Source of the DNA: Ignavibacterium sp037440165
Lineage (GTDB): Bacteria > Bacteroidota > Ignavibacteria > Ignavibacteriales > Ignavibacteriaceae
Direction: 5' to 3'
Length of the DNA: 64,000 nucleotides
Assembly (NCBI RefSeq): GCF_037440165.1
Contig: NZ_JBBIUQ010000004.1
Coordinates: 115,207 to 179,206 of the forward strand
Shown here: in pieces, positions 18,253-26,519 of the stretch
Layout of the letters: each line of letters opens with the position of its first letter
Numbering within the stretch: the first letter of the stretch is position 1
Translations under genes and position numbers: made by a program
The notes under the pieces: generated by a model
The model's input: the letters and a program-made list of their open reading frames with translations, nothing else
The model's database searches: none
What the model was told of the DNA's origin: nothing

Positions 18253-19818
18253 ATGAATTTTGTATTAAAAATATTTTTGATTTTTCCTTTTGCAGTAAGT
18301 TTGCTTCAACCCAAATCGATTGATTATACTGCATTATTGATTCCTTCTGACCTAAGAGAAAATAATTCTGCTTCATACCAAAAAATTGTTGATGATTTAA
18401 CTTCAATCGAATTGTTCCTTATTCAACATAAAATTATTTACAATGTTATTTACACTGATAAATTGGATGAAATTGAAGTTGATAATTATAGTTTGATTAT
18501 ACTTCCTTCCTCCTTTGATTTTTCGGAAGAAGAATTTGAGCTTCTTAAAAGTGCAATCGTAAAAGGAGTTGGATTACTTTCTTTTGGGAATTTATTCGTG
18601 AGAATTGATGAACAAAAATCTGATTTTTATGAAAAACTTTTTGAGGATTCACTAATTGAGCGATTTGAAAATCATGAAACAACTCTAACTCAATCTTTTC
18701 AATCTAATGAAAGTATTTTCCCGCCTTTTGAAAATTTTGACTTGCTGATTAAATCAAATCCTCAAATTTCTTATTACAAAACTGATAAAGAAAAATTTTA
18801 TTCTTTCGGGTGTCTGAATGGAGAGAAAACTTTTACCACCTCATTTCTTTCATTTGTAGGCTCAGGAAGAATAGCTCATTTTGGTTTTTCGTTTAATAAA
18901 GTTTTGAGTGACAAATCACAATTAAACAAATTTAATAAGCTTATTCTCAAAGTGATTGATTGGCTAAAAAAGGATGCCGGTATATGGATTACTGAATCAA
19001 CTGATTTCAAAAAGCAATTCCTGATTTCACTCGATTTGGACAAAACAGGTTTTATCAATGAAAATATCCTTAACAGAATTTTCGGTTTGAACTATCCAAT
19101 TTTATTAATTACTGCCGAACCAAATAAACTAAAAAAGTATCACGACAGCTTCGACGATGAAGTTTATTATGGATTGAAATTAAATTGTGAAAGCAATGTT
19201 GATTCTATAGTTCAAACGCTATCAAATAGTGAAAAGAAAATTAATTTTTTACTATCTGAAAAAAAATGTCTGAATGAAAGAGAAATTAAAAGATTTTCAT
19301 TTGCAGGTGTAAATACTATTTTGATAAGAAATGATGAGAGGAGTTATTACAATCAATTTTATGATATTCTTGTCACAAGCTTTAATGATTATTCTTCAAT
19401 TCAGTGCAGTGAGGAGAATATTTATTTACTTGATGTGTTCAATAAAATTAGTTGTGAGAGCGATAACCTAAATGAAACATTATACATTTTGGAAAAGCAA
19501 TCTGATCTATCAAAATCATTTAACAGAAAATTATTAATTAATCATCTTTTGTTAAGAACAGTTAATATTACTTCAAGTGAGCGGGAGAATGAATTTGAAA
19601 TTATTATCCAAAATCCGAACAAGTCAGAAATAAACGATTTAATGTTGATAGTTGATAAAAAATTCCTCAATCAAAAGCTTATATATGATCTAAGAATAGA
19701 TGGTCAGAGTAGTTTCATAGAAAAATGTAAAGCTTTTGATAACTTAAAAATTCAATTAAGTAAGATTAGAGCAAATTCAAAAATTGTGATTGAAATTTTT
19801 TTTAATGATCACATTTAA
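18253..19818 (+). CDS. periplasmic paralog of the preceding GATase/deacetylase-like protein
   Basis: About 521 residues from the ATG at 18253, which opens a clean signal peptide (MNFVLKIFLIFPFAVSLL); an earlier ATG at 18223 inside the upstream gene would add ten polar residues. The order of domains repeats the preceding protein: an amidotransferase-like start (YSLIILPSSFDFSEEEFELL, GVGLLSFGNLFVR), a middle part starting FLISLDLDKTGF that resembles a worn deacetylase barrel, and a C-terminal beta-sandwich (NEFEIIIQNPNKSEINDLMLIVD). Similarity is weak, so an old duplication with divergence is likely. No catalytic set is visible. Expected in the periplasm beside the TPR-barrel exporter. Confidence 0.6.
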   Translation: MNFVLKIFLIFPFAVSLLQPKSIDYTALLIPSDLRENNSASYQKIVDDLTSIELFLIQHKIIYNVIYTDKLDEIEVDNYSLIILPSSFDFSEEEFELLKSAIVKGVGLLSFGNLFVRIDEQKSDFYEKLFEDSLIERFENHETTLTQSFQSNESIFPPFENFDLLIKSNPQISYYKTDKEKFYSFGCLNGEKTFTTSFLSFVGSGRIAHFGFSFNKVLSDKSQLNKFNKLILKVIDWLKKDAGIWITESTDFKKQFLISLDLDKTGFINENILNRIFGLNYPILLITAEPNKLKKYHDSFDDEVYYGLKLNCESNVDSIVQTLSNSEKKINFLLSEKKCLNEREIKRFSFAGVNTILIRNDERSYYNQFYDILVTSFNDYSSIQCSEENIYLLDVFNKISCESDNLNETLYILEKQSDLSKSFNRKLLINHLLLRTVNITSSERENEFEIIIQNPNKSEINDLMLIVDKKFLNQKLIYDLRIDGQSSFIEKCKAFDNLKIQLSKIRANSKIVIEIFFNDHI

Positions 19819-19829
19819 AGGGGTCTAAT

Positions 19830-19901
19830 ATGCGATTAAAAATCGAATATATAATTTATTCAATTTTGCTTCTTTTATTAATATTATTCTCTGTTTGGTA
19901 A
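19830..19901 (+). CDS. 23-aa single-helix membrane peptide
   Basis: A 23-residue ORF follows the preceding gene after 11 bases, with AAAGGGG 7 bases before its ATG. The product is MRLKIEYIIYSILLLLLILF plus SVW: a basic start and one strongly hydrophobic helix. The good ribosome binding site, tight spacing and membrane-helix composition argue that it is translated. It may be a small regulator or subunit of the polysaccharide synthase. It is too short for homology, so function is unknown. The remaining 110 bases before the next gene show nothing specific. Confidence 0.5.
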   Translation: MRLKIEYIIYSILLLLLILFSVW

Positions 19902-20011
19902 TAAGAACTAAATTATTCTTTAACACAGATAATTAGTCATTGACTTAAATTATAATGACTAAATATTTATTTTAGTCACGACGAGAATTAACTAATTTTT
20001 TAAGCGCACAT

Positions 20012-23000
20012 TTGAATTTGGATAAAAGACAATCGAATATTCCTGAGCTTCTAAGCCCAGTTCTTGAAGCACTCAATGAGCCAGCGATTGTTTTAACTTT
20101 TGATTTGAAGTTAATTCTCTACAATCAACTATATTTTGATTTAGTAAAATCAAATGATGCTCGTGAACCAATATCGGTTCTTGATGAAAAAACTCTTGAG
20201 GAACTTAAAAAGAAATTTCTTTTACTGCGTGAGAATAAACTTATTCAGAAAATTTTCGGAGTTAATTTATTCCTCCCTTCAAACATAATCGAGTCGAACC
20301 TTATAATTAATAGAATTCAAGTTGATGAGGAAGAATATTTTTTGGTTATCATTTCCACCAGAAATTATCTGAGTGAAAATTACTCTAACTTTAGTATTCT
20401 GGTTACTGATGAATTTAAAATTTATGTTAATGAAGAGCTGATTGAGTTATTCTCAGAAATAGCTTCACTTCTGCCGCTTACACTAATTCTAAAAAACAGA
20501 GTAAAGAAAATTCTCGATGCTCGAAGTGAAATTATATGCTTGAAAGACGAAAAAGGGAAAATTATAATTTCAAACCTGGCGTATGAAAATGCAGTTGGTG
20601 TGAACCTGACTGAATCAGCTAATTGGAACACCGATTATTTGTTTTATCCTTATCAGGCTAATATTCTGCGTTCAGCAACTGAATATCTGAAACTTACACG
20701 CCAAGCAGTTGTCATAAAAGGGCTTAACTTCACAGCAGAAGAGGCAAAAGGGAAAACTCTCATTCTTTTTCCAGTAACGGATAAACAACGGAAATTTTAC
20801 TATTCAGCATTAATTATTACAGCAAGTAATTTAATACCCAAAGAAAATCAACAACTCCTTGGTAAGGTATTTTCAGAAGTTCCAATTCCAGTGCTGGTTT
20901 TATCAAAAGAAGGTGTCATTCAGCATGCTAATGAAGAATTTATTAAATTAGCAGGCAAAAAAATAAATGATTTGCTGAATAATCATATTCAGCAAATATT
21001 CCCTTTTTTGTTGACTGAAAACCTTAGCTCTATCTCAGAAAGTGAATTATGTGAAGAAGAAATCTATATTGATGAAAACTTTAACCCTGTTGATTCTGAA
21101 TTTGCAAGGTTTGTCGTTAAAGTAAAAAAATATTTTGACAATCAGGGGAAATTTGAAACTTTAATTTTATTTTTTATTAAGTTTGAGAGAAATAATGACC
21201 TTGAAAAATTAATCAAGCACAGAGGAAGAATGTTTGACATACTAGTACAAAAAAATCCTGAACCGATTTTTATTTACGACAAAGAAAATTTAAAATTTCT
21301 TGAAGTCAATGAAGCCGCATTGCAGTTTTACGGATATTCAAGAGATGAATTTCTTCAGCTCGATTTGACCGACCTTTATTCTCCTGAAGACATCCAGACC
21401 TTACTTGATTCTTTCAGTGATTCTGAGCTTGATAAAAAATTCAGCAGACCTTTCAGACACAAAAGGAAAGATGGCTCAACAGTGTTTGTTGAAATAAGTC
21501 GCTCGGAATTTAAGTTTAATGATAAAGATGCTCACTTCACCATTGTAAGAGATGTAACTGACAAAGTTGAAAAAGAAAAACAATTTCTGATATTCAAATC
21601 TGTATTCGACTCAACTTCTGATCCCGTTTTTGGCACTGATCAATTAGGCTTTATCAAGTTTGTAAATAAAGCTGCTACAGAAAAACTTAGCTTTGAGGAA
21701 AATGAATTAGTCGGTTCATCTTTCGTTACTCTGGCAAAAGATGATGAGAGAGGATTACTGAATACAACAATATTCCAGTCTTCAATCAAGCAGCCAGTAA
21801 ATCTTAGACTTTCGATAAAAAAAGCTAACTCAGAATTACTCGATGCCGAACTTATTGCAACACCAGTTCTCGATATCAGCAATGAAGTTGAATCATTTAC
21901 CATTGTGCTGAAAATACAGTCGGAATCGGAGTCTAGGGAAGTACCAAAGGAAATTGTTAAAGAAGTTGTGAAAGAAGTAATTGTTGAGAAGCCAATCAAA
22001 GCCGGAAAGAAAACAGAAATTCCCGAATCATCATTCCTGTCCGGAGTTTTTCATGAACTACTTACACCTCTGAATGTTATATTCGGATTCTCTCAGGAAA
22101 TTATTGATAGTCTTTCCAATCCAACTCCTGAGCAGCAAGAAGCAGCAGAAATAATTAATCAGAACAGAGTGAAACTTCTTGATACGATGAATTCAGTAGT
22201 TGAATACTCTGAGATTATTCAGAAAAAAGCACCAATAAGAATTTCAGAATTACCGGTTACTGAACTTATTGATAAAATCGATAAGCAGATAAATGAACTT
22301 GTAGGAATGAATGATATCCAATTCGGATATGGAAAAATTTCTTCTTCTCTTACTTTTGAAACAGATAAAGATAAATTTGAAAGAATGATCAGTGGACTGA
22401 TTAAGATTATTGCCAGGATTAATCGCGAGAAAAAAATTTATTTTTCAGCTTTCTCGATTGATAATAATTCATTTATGATTTCCTTGAGTGATCAATACGG
22501 CTCTATTTCACCTTATCTTTCAGGAACTCTTGAAAAATTGTTTGTTGAAAATCGTGATCCAAAAGATCTTGGAGCTCCGAAACTTACAACTCATCTAACA
22601 AAATTTTTTATCGATTTACTTGGTGGTCAGTTTATAAAACAAGTTAACTTTGCCGGAAGAACTGAATGCGGTTTTGTTTTCCCAATTAAACTAACAGAAA
22701 AGCAAATAGTCGAACAACAGGAGCTTTTCGATTTTGAAAAATCTCAGGAGACACAAAAAGAATTCTCAGAAGAAGAAAAAGAGCATACACAAACTGAGGT
22801 CGAATCCAAACAGCAAACAGAATATTCTGTTGCTGAAGAAAAAACTCTTGCTTCTGATGATGAGTTTGAACCTGTTACTCCTGTTTCTGAAATCCTGACT
22901 TTGCAGCTGCCAGAGCAAGAAAAAATTAAGGAACTAACTCCAGAAGATGACCAGCTTACTGAAATTTCAAGAGAGCTTGATAAAGACCTTGAAGAAGTAT

Positions 23001-23449
23001 CTGAAACAATTACTCCTTCTTCTGAATTAATTTCACAGAAAGAAAAAGAACCTGCACCGCCAACACTGGATCTTTCCAAACTCAATTGCCTTTATATTGA
23101 AGATCAGGTTGATTCTCAAATACTCTTTAAAGTCCAATTAAAAGGATTGAAAGACATTCAGTTTGCTCCAAGCTTTGAGGATGCATTACCTTTACTCGAC
23201 AAATATAATTTTGACTTTATTGTCATTGATATAAATCTTCAGGGCGAGTATAACGGACTTGATGCACTTAAACTGATTCATAAGATGCCCGGATATGAAA
23301 AAACACCTATCATTGCGGTTACAGCTTATGTGCTTCCCGGCGATAAAGAGAAGTTTATTGCAGCCGGATTTGATGATTTTATTGCAAAGCCAATTTTCCG
23401 TGAAAAGATGGTTGACTCTTTGCAGAAAATTTTTCTCTCCAAATCCTGA
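20012..23449 (+). CDS. multi-PAS kinase-like protein with C-terminal receiver
   Basis: 1145 residues, no membrane helix. About five PAS-like domains: 10-115, 165-275, 285-390, 405-510 (clear: FIYDKENLKFLEVNEAALQF, GYSRDEFL, FTIVRDVTD) and 525-635. An H-box FHELLTPLN lies near 680 as in hybrid histidine kinases. The ATP-binding region (about 770-905) is degraded: the N-box reads MISGLIKIIARI without Asn and the G1 box reads LSDQYGS, so kinase activity is doubtful. An acidic Glu-rich linker precedes a complete receiver (about 1020-1145: LYIED, phospho-Asp in VIDINL, AVTAY, AKPI). The TTG start is uncertain. It probably reads a cytosolic signal, perhaps for the polysaccharide operon just upstream. 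Confidence 0.75.
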   Translation: MNLDKRQSNIPELLSPVLEALNEPAIVLTFDLKLILYNQLYFDLVKSNDAREPISVLDEKTLEELKKKFLLLRENKLIQKIFGVNLFLPSNIIESNLIINRIQVDEEEYFLVIISTRNYLSENYSNFSILVTDEFKIYVNEELIELFSEIASLLPLTLILKNRVKKILDARSEIICLKDEKGKIIISNLAYENAVGVNLTESANWNTDYLFYPYQANILRSATEYLKLTRQAVVIKGLNFTAEEAKGKTLILFPVTDKQRKFYYSALIITASNLIPKENQQLLGKVFSEVPIPVLVLSKEGVIQHANEEFIKLAGKKINDLLNNHIQQIFPFLLTENLSSISESELCEEEIYIDENFNPVDSEFARFVVKVKKYFDNQGKFETLILFFIKFERNNDLEKLIKHRGRMFDILVQKNPEPIFIYDKENLKFLEVNEAALQFYGYSRDEFLQLDLTDLYSPEDIQTLLDSFSDSELDKKFSRPFRHKRKDGSTVFVEISRSEFKFNDKDAHFTIVRDVTDKVEKEKQFLIFKSVFDSTSDPVFGTDQLGFIKFVNKAATEKLSFEENELVGSSFVTLAKDDERGLLNTTIFQSSIKQPVNLRLSIKKANSELLDAELIATPVLDISNEVESFTIVLKIQSESESREVPKEIVKEVVKEVIVEKPIKAGKKTEIPESSFLSGVFHELLTPLNVIFGFSQEIIDSLSNPTPEQQEAAEIINQNRVKLLDTMNSVVEYSEIIQKKAPIRISELPVTELIDKIDKQINELVGMNDIQFGYGKISSSLTFETDKDKFERMISGLIKIIARINREKKIYFSAFSIDNNSFMISLSDQYGSISPYLSGTLEKLFVENRDPKDLGAPKLTTHLTKFFIDLLGGQFIKQVNFAGRTECGFVFPIKLTEKQIVEQQELFDFEKSQETQKEFSEEEKEHTQTEVESKQQTEYSVAEEKTLASDDEFEPVTPVSEILTLQLPEQEKIKELTPEDDQLTEISRELDKDLEEVSETITPSSELISQKEKEPAPPTLDLSKLNCLYIEDQVDSQILFKVQLKGLKDIQFAPSFEDALPLLDKYNFDFIVIDINLQGEYNGLDALKLIHKMPGYEKTPIIAVTAYVLPGDKEKFIAAGFDDFIAKPIFREKMVDSLQKIFLSKS

Positions 23450-23524
23450 TTATTTTTTCTCTTCATTAATTCCTCTTTTCAATCATCCTTTGGAAAGAAG
23501 TTTATTATTATCCTAAAACCATCC

Positions 23525-23553
23525 TTGACTTTAAATTCTATCCGATTTAAGTT
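23525..23553 (+). promoter_or_regulatory. candidate lexA promoter
   Basis: TTGACT at 23525-23530, 17 bases, then TAAGTT at 23548-23553 resembles a -35/-10 pair. The long palindrome begins directly after the -10 element. The pair is plausible but the -10 is weak. Confidence 0.4.
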
Positions 23554-23573
23554 TACCATACAAATGTATGGTA
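23554..23573. promoter_or_regulatory. perfect 9-2-9 palindrome, candidate LexA operator
   Basis: Arms TACCATACA and TGTATGGTA with a two-base AA spacer form a perfect inverted repeat about 100 bases upstream of the lexA start codon and abutting the candidate promoter. LexA autoregulation is general, and its box differs between phyla, so this is a good candidate SOS box. I saw no copy upstream of pcrA or dinB in this window. Confidence 0.55.
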
Positions 23574-23580
23574 TTTAGAG

Positions 23581-23643
23581 TAAGAGTAAGAAGAAACTTC
23601 GAAATGAATATTACTAGCTAATCAATTTTTATTCTTACTCTTA
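23581..23643 (+). repeat. 12-base inverted repeat in the lexA leader
   Basis: TAAGAGTAAGAA (23581-23592) and TTCTTACTCTTA (23632-23643) are perfect complements with a 39-base loop in the predicted lexA 5' untranslated region. It could form a leader hairpin. The arms are low-complexity, so it might be chance. Confidence 0.35.
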
Positions 23644-23670
23644 ATCTTAATCTTTAACCCGAGTTAAACT

Positions 23671-24294
23671 ATGAAAACAGAATTAACAGAAATTCAAAAA
23701 AAGATTCTTGATTATCTAATAGATCAAAAAATATCCAAAGGAATTCCGCCAACTCTTGCAGAAATCGCTTCACACTTTGGATATAAAAATCGTGCAACAG
23801 TTCAGCAGCATCTTCAGGCAATTGAGAAAAAAGGATACATTAAAAAAAATCCAAAACTTTCCCGTGCTATTGAGATTACTGTTGAAGATAAATTTTTTAT
23901 ACCAAGACCTGTACTTGGAGAAGTTGCTGCCGGAAATCCATTAACAATTTATCCTGATGCAATTGATACAATTGAACTTCCAACCATTGCCCGAATGCCG
24001 AAAGATTCTTTTCTGCTGAAAGTAAAAGGCGATAGTTTGAAAGATGCTTACATCTTTAGCGGTGATATAGTAATTGTGAATCCTAATCTTGAACCGAAGA
24101 ATGGACAAATTGTAGTCGCAATTCTTGATGACGCAGCAGTTGTAAAAAGATTTTATAAAAAGAAAAATGAAATAGAGCTTGTTTCAGAAAATCCGGAATA
24201 CAAACCAATTGTAATCGACAAAAAATATCCGTCATTTAAGATTGTTGGAATTGTAGTTGGAGTTTATCGAAGTATGAGTAAAAAAGCGGTATAA
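23671..24294 (+). CDS. lexA: LexA repressor
   Basis: 207 residues, the usual LexA length. About 1-65 is a winged helix (LTEIQKKILDYLIDQKISKG, PTLAEIASHFGYKNRATVQQHLQAIEKKGYI). The autocleavage bond is the Ala-Gly of LGEVAAGNP near 91-92. The S24-type catalytic pair is visible: Ser in VKGDSLKDAYIFSGD (about 130) and Lys in AAVVKRFYKK (about 167). GDSL replaces the more common GDSM, which is tolerated. It represses SOS genes and cleaves itself when RecA filaments form. dinB, a usual SOS target, lies 2.7 kb downstream. A perfect palindrome upstream is the probable operator. It converges with abiEii, leaving 14 bases between stops. Confidence 0.93.
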   Translation: MKTELTEIQKKILDYLIDQKISKGIPPTLAEIASHFGYKNRATVQQHLQAIEKKGYIKKNPKLSRAIEITVEDKFFIPRPVLGEVAAGNPLTIYPDAIDTIELPTIARMPKDSFLLKVKGDSLKDAYIFSGDIVIVNPNLEPKNGQIVVAILDDAAVVKRFYKKKNEIELVSENPEYKPIVIDKKYPSFKIVGIVVGVYRSMSKKAV

Positions 24295-24308
24295 GAAGAT
24301 TGAAAAGG

Positions 24309-24980
24309 TTATTTGAGAAGGTTAAGTTTTTTTACAATTTCTTCTTTCAACAATTTGAATCGGTTTTCTAAATAGAAAATCCTTTCATTATCATCGAGTA
24401 TAGAACCTAAAGTTACTTTGAAATCACGTTCTTTGAAATTATTGATTATAAGAAGCGCTGCCTGAAGTTTCTCTTTATCATTCGGAAGCTCAATTCCTCT
24501 CATCAGAAGAAACTCAATATCAAATGCATCACGAATAATTTTTCGGGAAAGTAATGCATCGAATTTGTTTTTCATCATTTGTGAAAGAGTCAGTGCTCTT
24601 ACCATTACTTGTTTGGTAGCGAATCTGGAGAATGCAATTTTATATTCCCAATCAAAATTCGTTTGCTCTTTTCTTATTTCAATTTTTAATGAGCGGTTAA
24701 CTGAAGGAGATTTGAATTCGAACAGCAGAATGTTTCTCTTATTCATCGAGTCAGTGAGCTTGTAATTTTCAGATAAAGAATTACGAATAGATTTGTAAAT
24801 CTGTTTGCTGTCTGCAGAAGTATCTAACCAGAAATCAAGATCAGTTGAATAGCGATTAAGGTTATGACAAAGACGAAGCATTGTGCCGCCTCCGAAATAA
24901 AGAGATTCAAGAACACGTATGCTGTTTAATAATTCTAAAATTTCAATTTCCAGTAATTCTAAATTTTGTAGCGTTTGCAT
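24309..24980 (-). CDS. abiEii: AbiEii-like nucleotidyltransferase toxin
   Basis: 223 residues. FGGGTMLRL followed by RYSTDLDFWL is the GG(G)xx(L)R...DxDF signature of AbiEii/AbiGii DUF1814 nucleotidyltransferases; the two aspartates bind metal, and LKIEIRKE supplies a third acidic position. QVMVRALTLSQMMKNKFDALLSRKIIRDAFDIEFLL is the conserved later part, with lysine and Asp/Glu of the family. Members act as type IV toxins, reported for related proteins to modify tRNA or use GTP, and give abortive phage infection. It overlaps the upstream antitoxin gene by 22 bases, so the pair is a bicistron. Shorter than many AbiEii proteins (about 300 residues), close to short subfamily members. Confidence 0.85.
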   Translation of the reverse strand: MQTLQNLELLEIEILELLNSIRVLESLYFGGGTMLRLCHNLNRYSTDLDFWLDTSADSKQIYKSIRNSLSENYKLTDSMNKRNILLFEFKSPSVNRSLKIEIRKEQTNFDWEYKIAFSRFATKQVMVRALTLSQMMKNKFDALLSRKIIRDAFDIEFLLMRGIELPNDKEKLQAALLIINNFKERDFKVTLGSILDDNERIFYLENRFKLLKEEIVKKLNLLK

Positions 24981-25558
24981 AGTCTTTCCCAGAAATTAAT
25001 TGTGATGGAGCTTGAATTTATTGTTTCGAGAAATTCTGCCACTTTAGTTGAATTGAGTTTCTTAAAATCAATTGATTCGAAATCAACACTGTATTTCCCG
25101 ATTGAAGTGAGGTAAACAGCATCGGCAAATGCTTTTTCAGGTTGGGCGATGAAATAATTGTTATTTATTTGAAAACCAGTATAAAATGAATTCTTGATTT
25201 TATAATATCTGAATTGAATGTTTTTCACTTTCTGAACTTTTGAGCGCTTTAATGAAATGGATTCGATAATGTTTTGTAATTGTTGTGTTGTTATTCCGTA
25301 ATAACTCAATGCAGTTGTTAATGAGATATAAGAAGGAACCTGAATAAAATTTGCGATTTGAAACAATTCAGATTCAGTTAATCCTTTAAACTTTTCAGAT
25401 GTAATGTAAAGATTTCTTTTAAGTCTTATTAATGAACCGGATTTTACATAACGGGTTGCTGCTACTTTAGCTGATTCTTTACTGATTGATAAATTGTTTG
25501 CTATGTCATTGACAGTAAGAAATAATTTGTTCGATTTATTTAATAAATTTTCTTTCAT
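24959..25558 (-). CDS. abiEi: AbiEi-like antitoxin / transcriptional regulator
   Basis: About 199 residues from the ATG at 25558; the frame stays open to 25618, but those extra residues are hydrophobic and unlike the family. About 15-70 is a winged helix (FLTVNDIANNLSISKESAKVAATRYVKSGSLIRLKRNLYI), followed by PSYISLTTALSYYGI and YFIAQPEKAFADAVYL, both typical of AbiEi antitoxin domains. It should repress its own promoter and counter the toxin encoded next. A small inverted repeat lies at 25576-25591 just before the start. The whole pair is on the strand opposite to lexA and DUF72. Confidence 0.83.
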   Translation of the reverse strand: MKENLLNKSNKLFLTVNDIANNLSISKESAKVAATRYVKSGSLIRLKRNLYITSEKFKGLTESELFQIANFIQVPSYISLTTALSYYGITTQQLQNIIESISLKRSKVQKVKNIQFRYYKIKNSFYTGFQINNNYFIAQPEKAFADAVYLTSIGKYSVDFESIDFKKLNSTKVAEFLETINSSSITINFWERLCKRYKI

Positions 25559-25575
25559 TAGCAAAATATAGATAA

Positions 25576-25591
25576 TTAACACTATTGTTAA
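25576..25591. promoter_or_regulatory. inverted repeat, candidate AbiEi operator
   Basis: TTAACA-N4-TGTTAA lies 18 bases before the abiEi start codon and 38 bases before the divergent DUF72 gene. AbiEi antitoxins are known to autoregulate by binding inverted repeats in the promoter. Arms are only six bases, so confidence is modest. Confidence 0.4.
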
Positions 25592-25628
25592 CTTACTATA
25601 TTTAGCTCGAATAAACAATTATGAGATT

Positions 25629-26516
25629 ATGACAACAAAATATTACATCGGAACAGCTGGCTGGTCTTATAAAGATTGGGTGCCGAATTTTTATCCGAAA
25701 AATCAATCCGGTGGATTTGACTGGCTGCAGTTTTATTCGCACTACTTTAATTGTGTTGAAGTCAATTCAACTTATTATACTTATATCAGTCCGAAAATAG
25801 TTGAGGGCTGGATTAAAAAAGTTGATAATGCAGATGATTTCATCTTTCAAATCAAACTTCATCAGGATTTTACACACAAAAGAAAATTTGATGAACAAAA
25901 CATTAAAGCTGTTCGTTACAATCTGGATTTACTCAGGAAAGCTGAGCGGCTTGGTGGTTTGCTGATTCAGTTTCCTTACTCATTTGCTTTCGATGGCAGT
26001 TCTGTTCAGCATATTCAAAAGATAAGAGATATTTTTTCAGATGTCAGCTGCTTTGTTGAAGTTCGTCATTCAAGCTGGAGGAACAATCGAGCATTAGAAT
26101 TTTTCAAACAGAATGATTTAACACTTTGTACCATTGATCAGCCGCAAATCGGACAGACAATTCCATTTGAACCAATCATAACAAATGATAAAGCATATAT
26201 TCGCTTTCACGGAAGAAATGTTGAAGCGTGGAAAAAATCATTATCTAATTTCGGGAAAGAGCAGACCTATGAAGAACAAAGTTCGCGATATAGTTATCTT
26301 TATTCACCAGGTGAGTTGGTTGAAATTGCACAAAAAATTAAATCTATTGAAAGTAAAGTGAAAGAAGTAAATGTGATTATGAATAATCATCCCAAAGGAG
26401 ATGCAGTTGCAAATGCCTTTGAGCTGATTCATCTTCTTGAAGAAAAAACAAAAGTTGAAATGCCTGAAACTATTGTTAAAGCTTATCCGAGATTGGTAGA
26501 AATATTAGTTAACTAA
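25629..26516 (+). CDS. DUF72 family protein
   Basis: 295 residues of the DUF72 (YecE-like) TIM-barrel family: YYIGTAGWSYKDWVPNFYPK at the start, FNCVEVNSTYYTY, FIFQIKLHQDFTHKRKF, AERLGGLLIQFPYSF, CFVEVRHSSW, AYIRFHGRNVEAW and a C-terminal VNVIMNNHPKGDAVANAFEL. The biochemical function of the family is not established. In many genomes it lies near DNA-repair genes; here dinB follows, separated only by a nuclease cassette, so the two may once have been directly adjacent. Confidence 0.87.
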   Translation: MTTKYYIGTAGWSYKDWVPNFYPKNQSGGFDWLQFYSHYFNCVEVNSTYYTYISPKIVEGWIKKVDNADDFIFQIKLHQDFTHKRKFDEQNIKAVRYNLDLLRKAERLGGLLIQFPYSFAFDGSSVQHIQKIRDIFSDVSCFVEVRHSSWRNNRALEFFKQNDLTLCTIDQPQIGQTIPFEPIITNDKAYIRFHGRNVEAWKKSLSNFGKEQTYEEQSSRYSYLYSPGELVEIAQKIKSIESKVKEVNVIMNNHPKGDAVANAFELIHLLEEKTKVEMPETIVKAYPRLVEILVN

Positions 26517-26519
26517 ATT

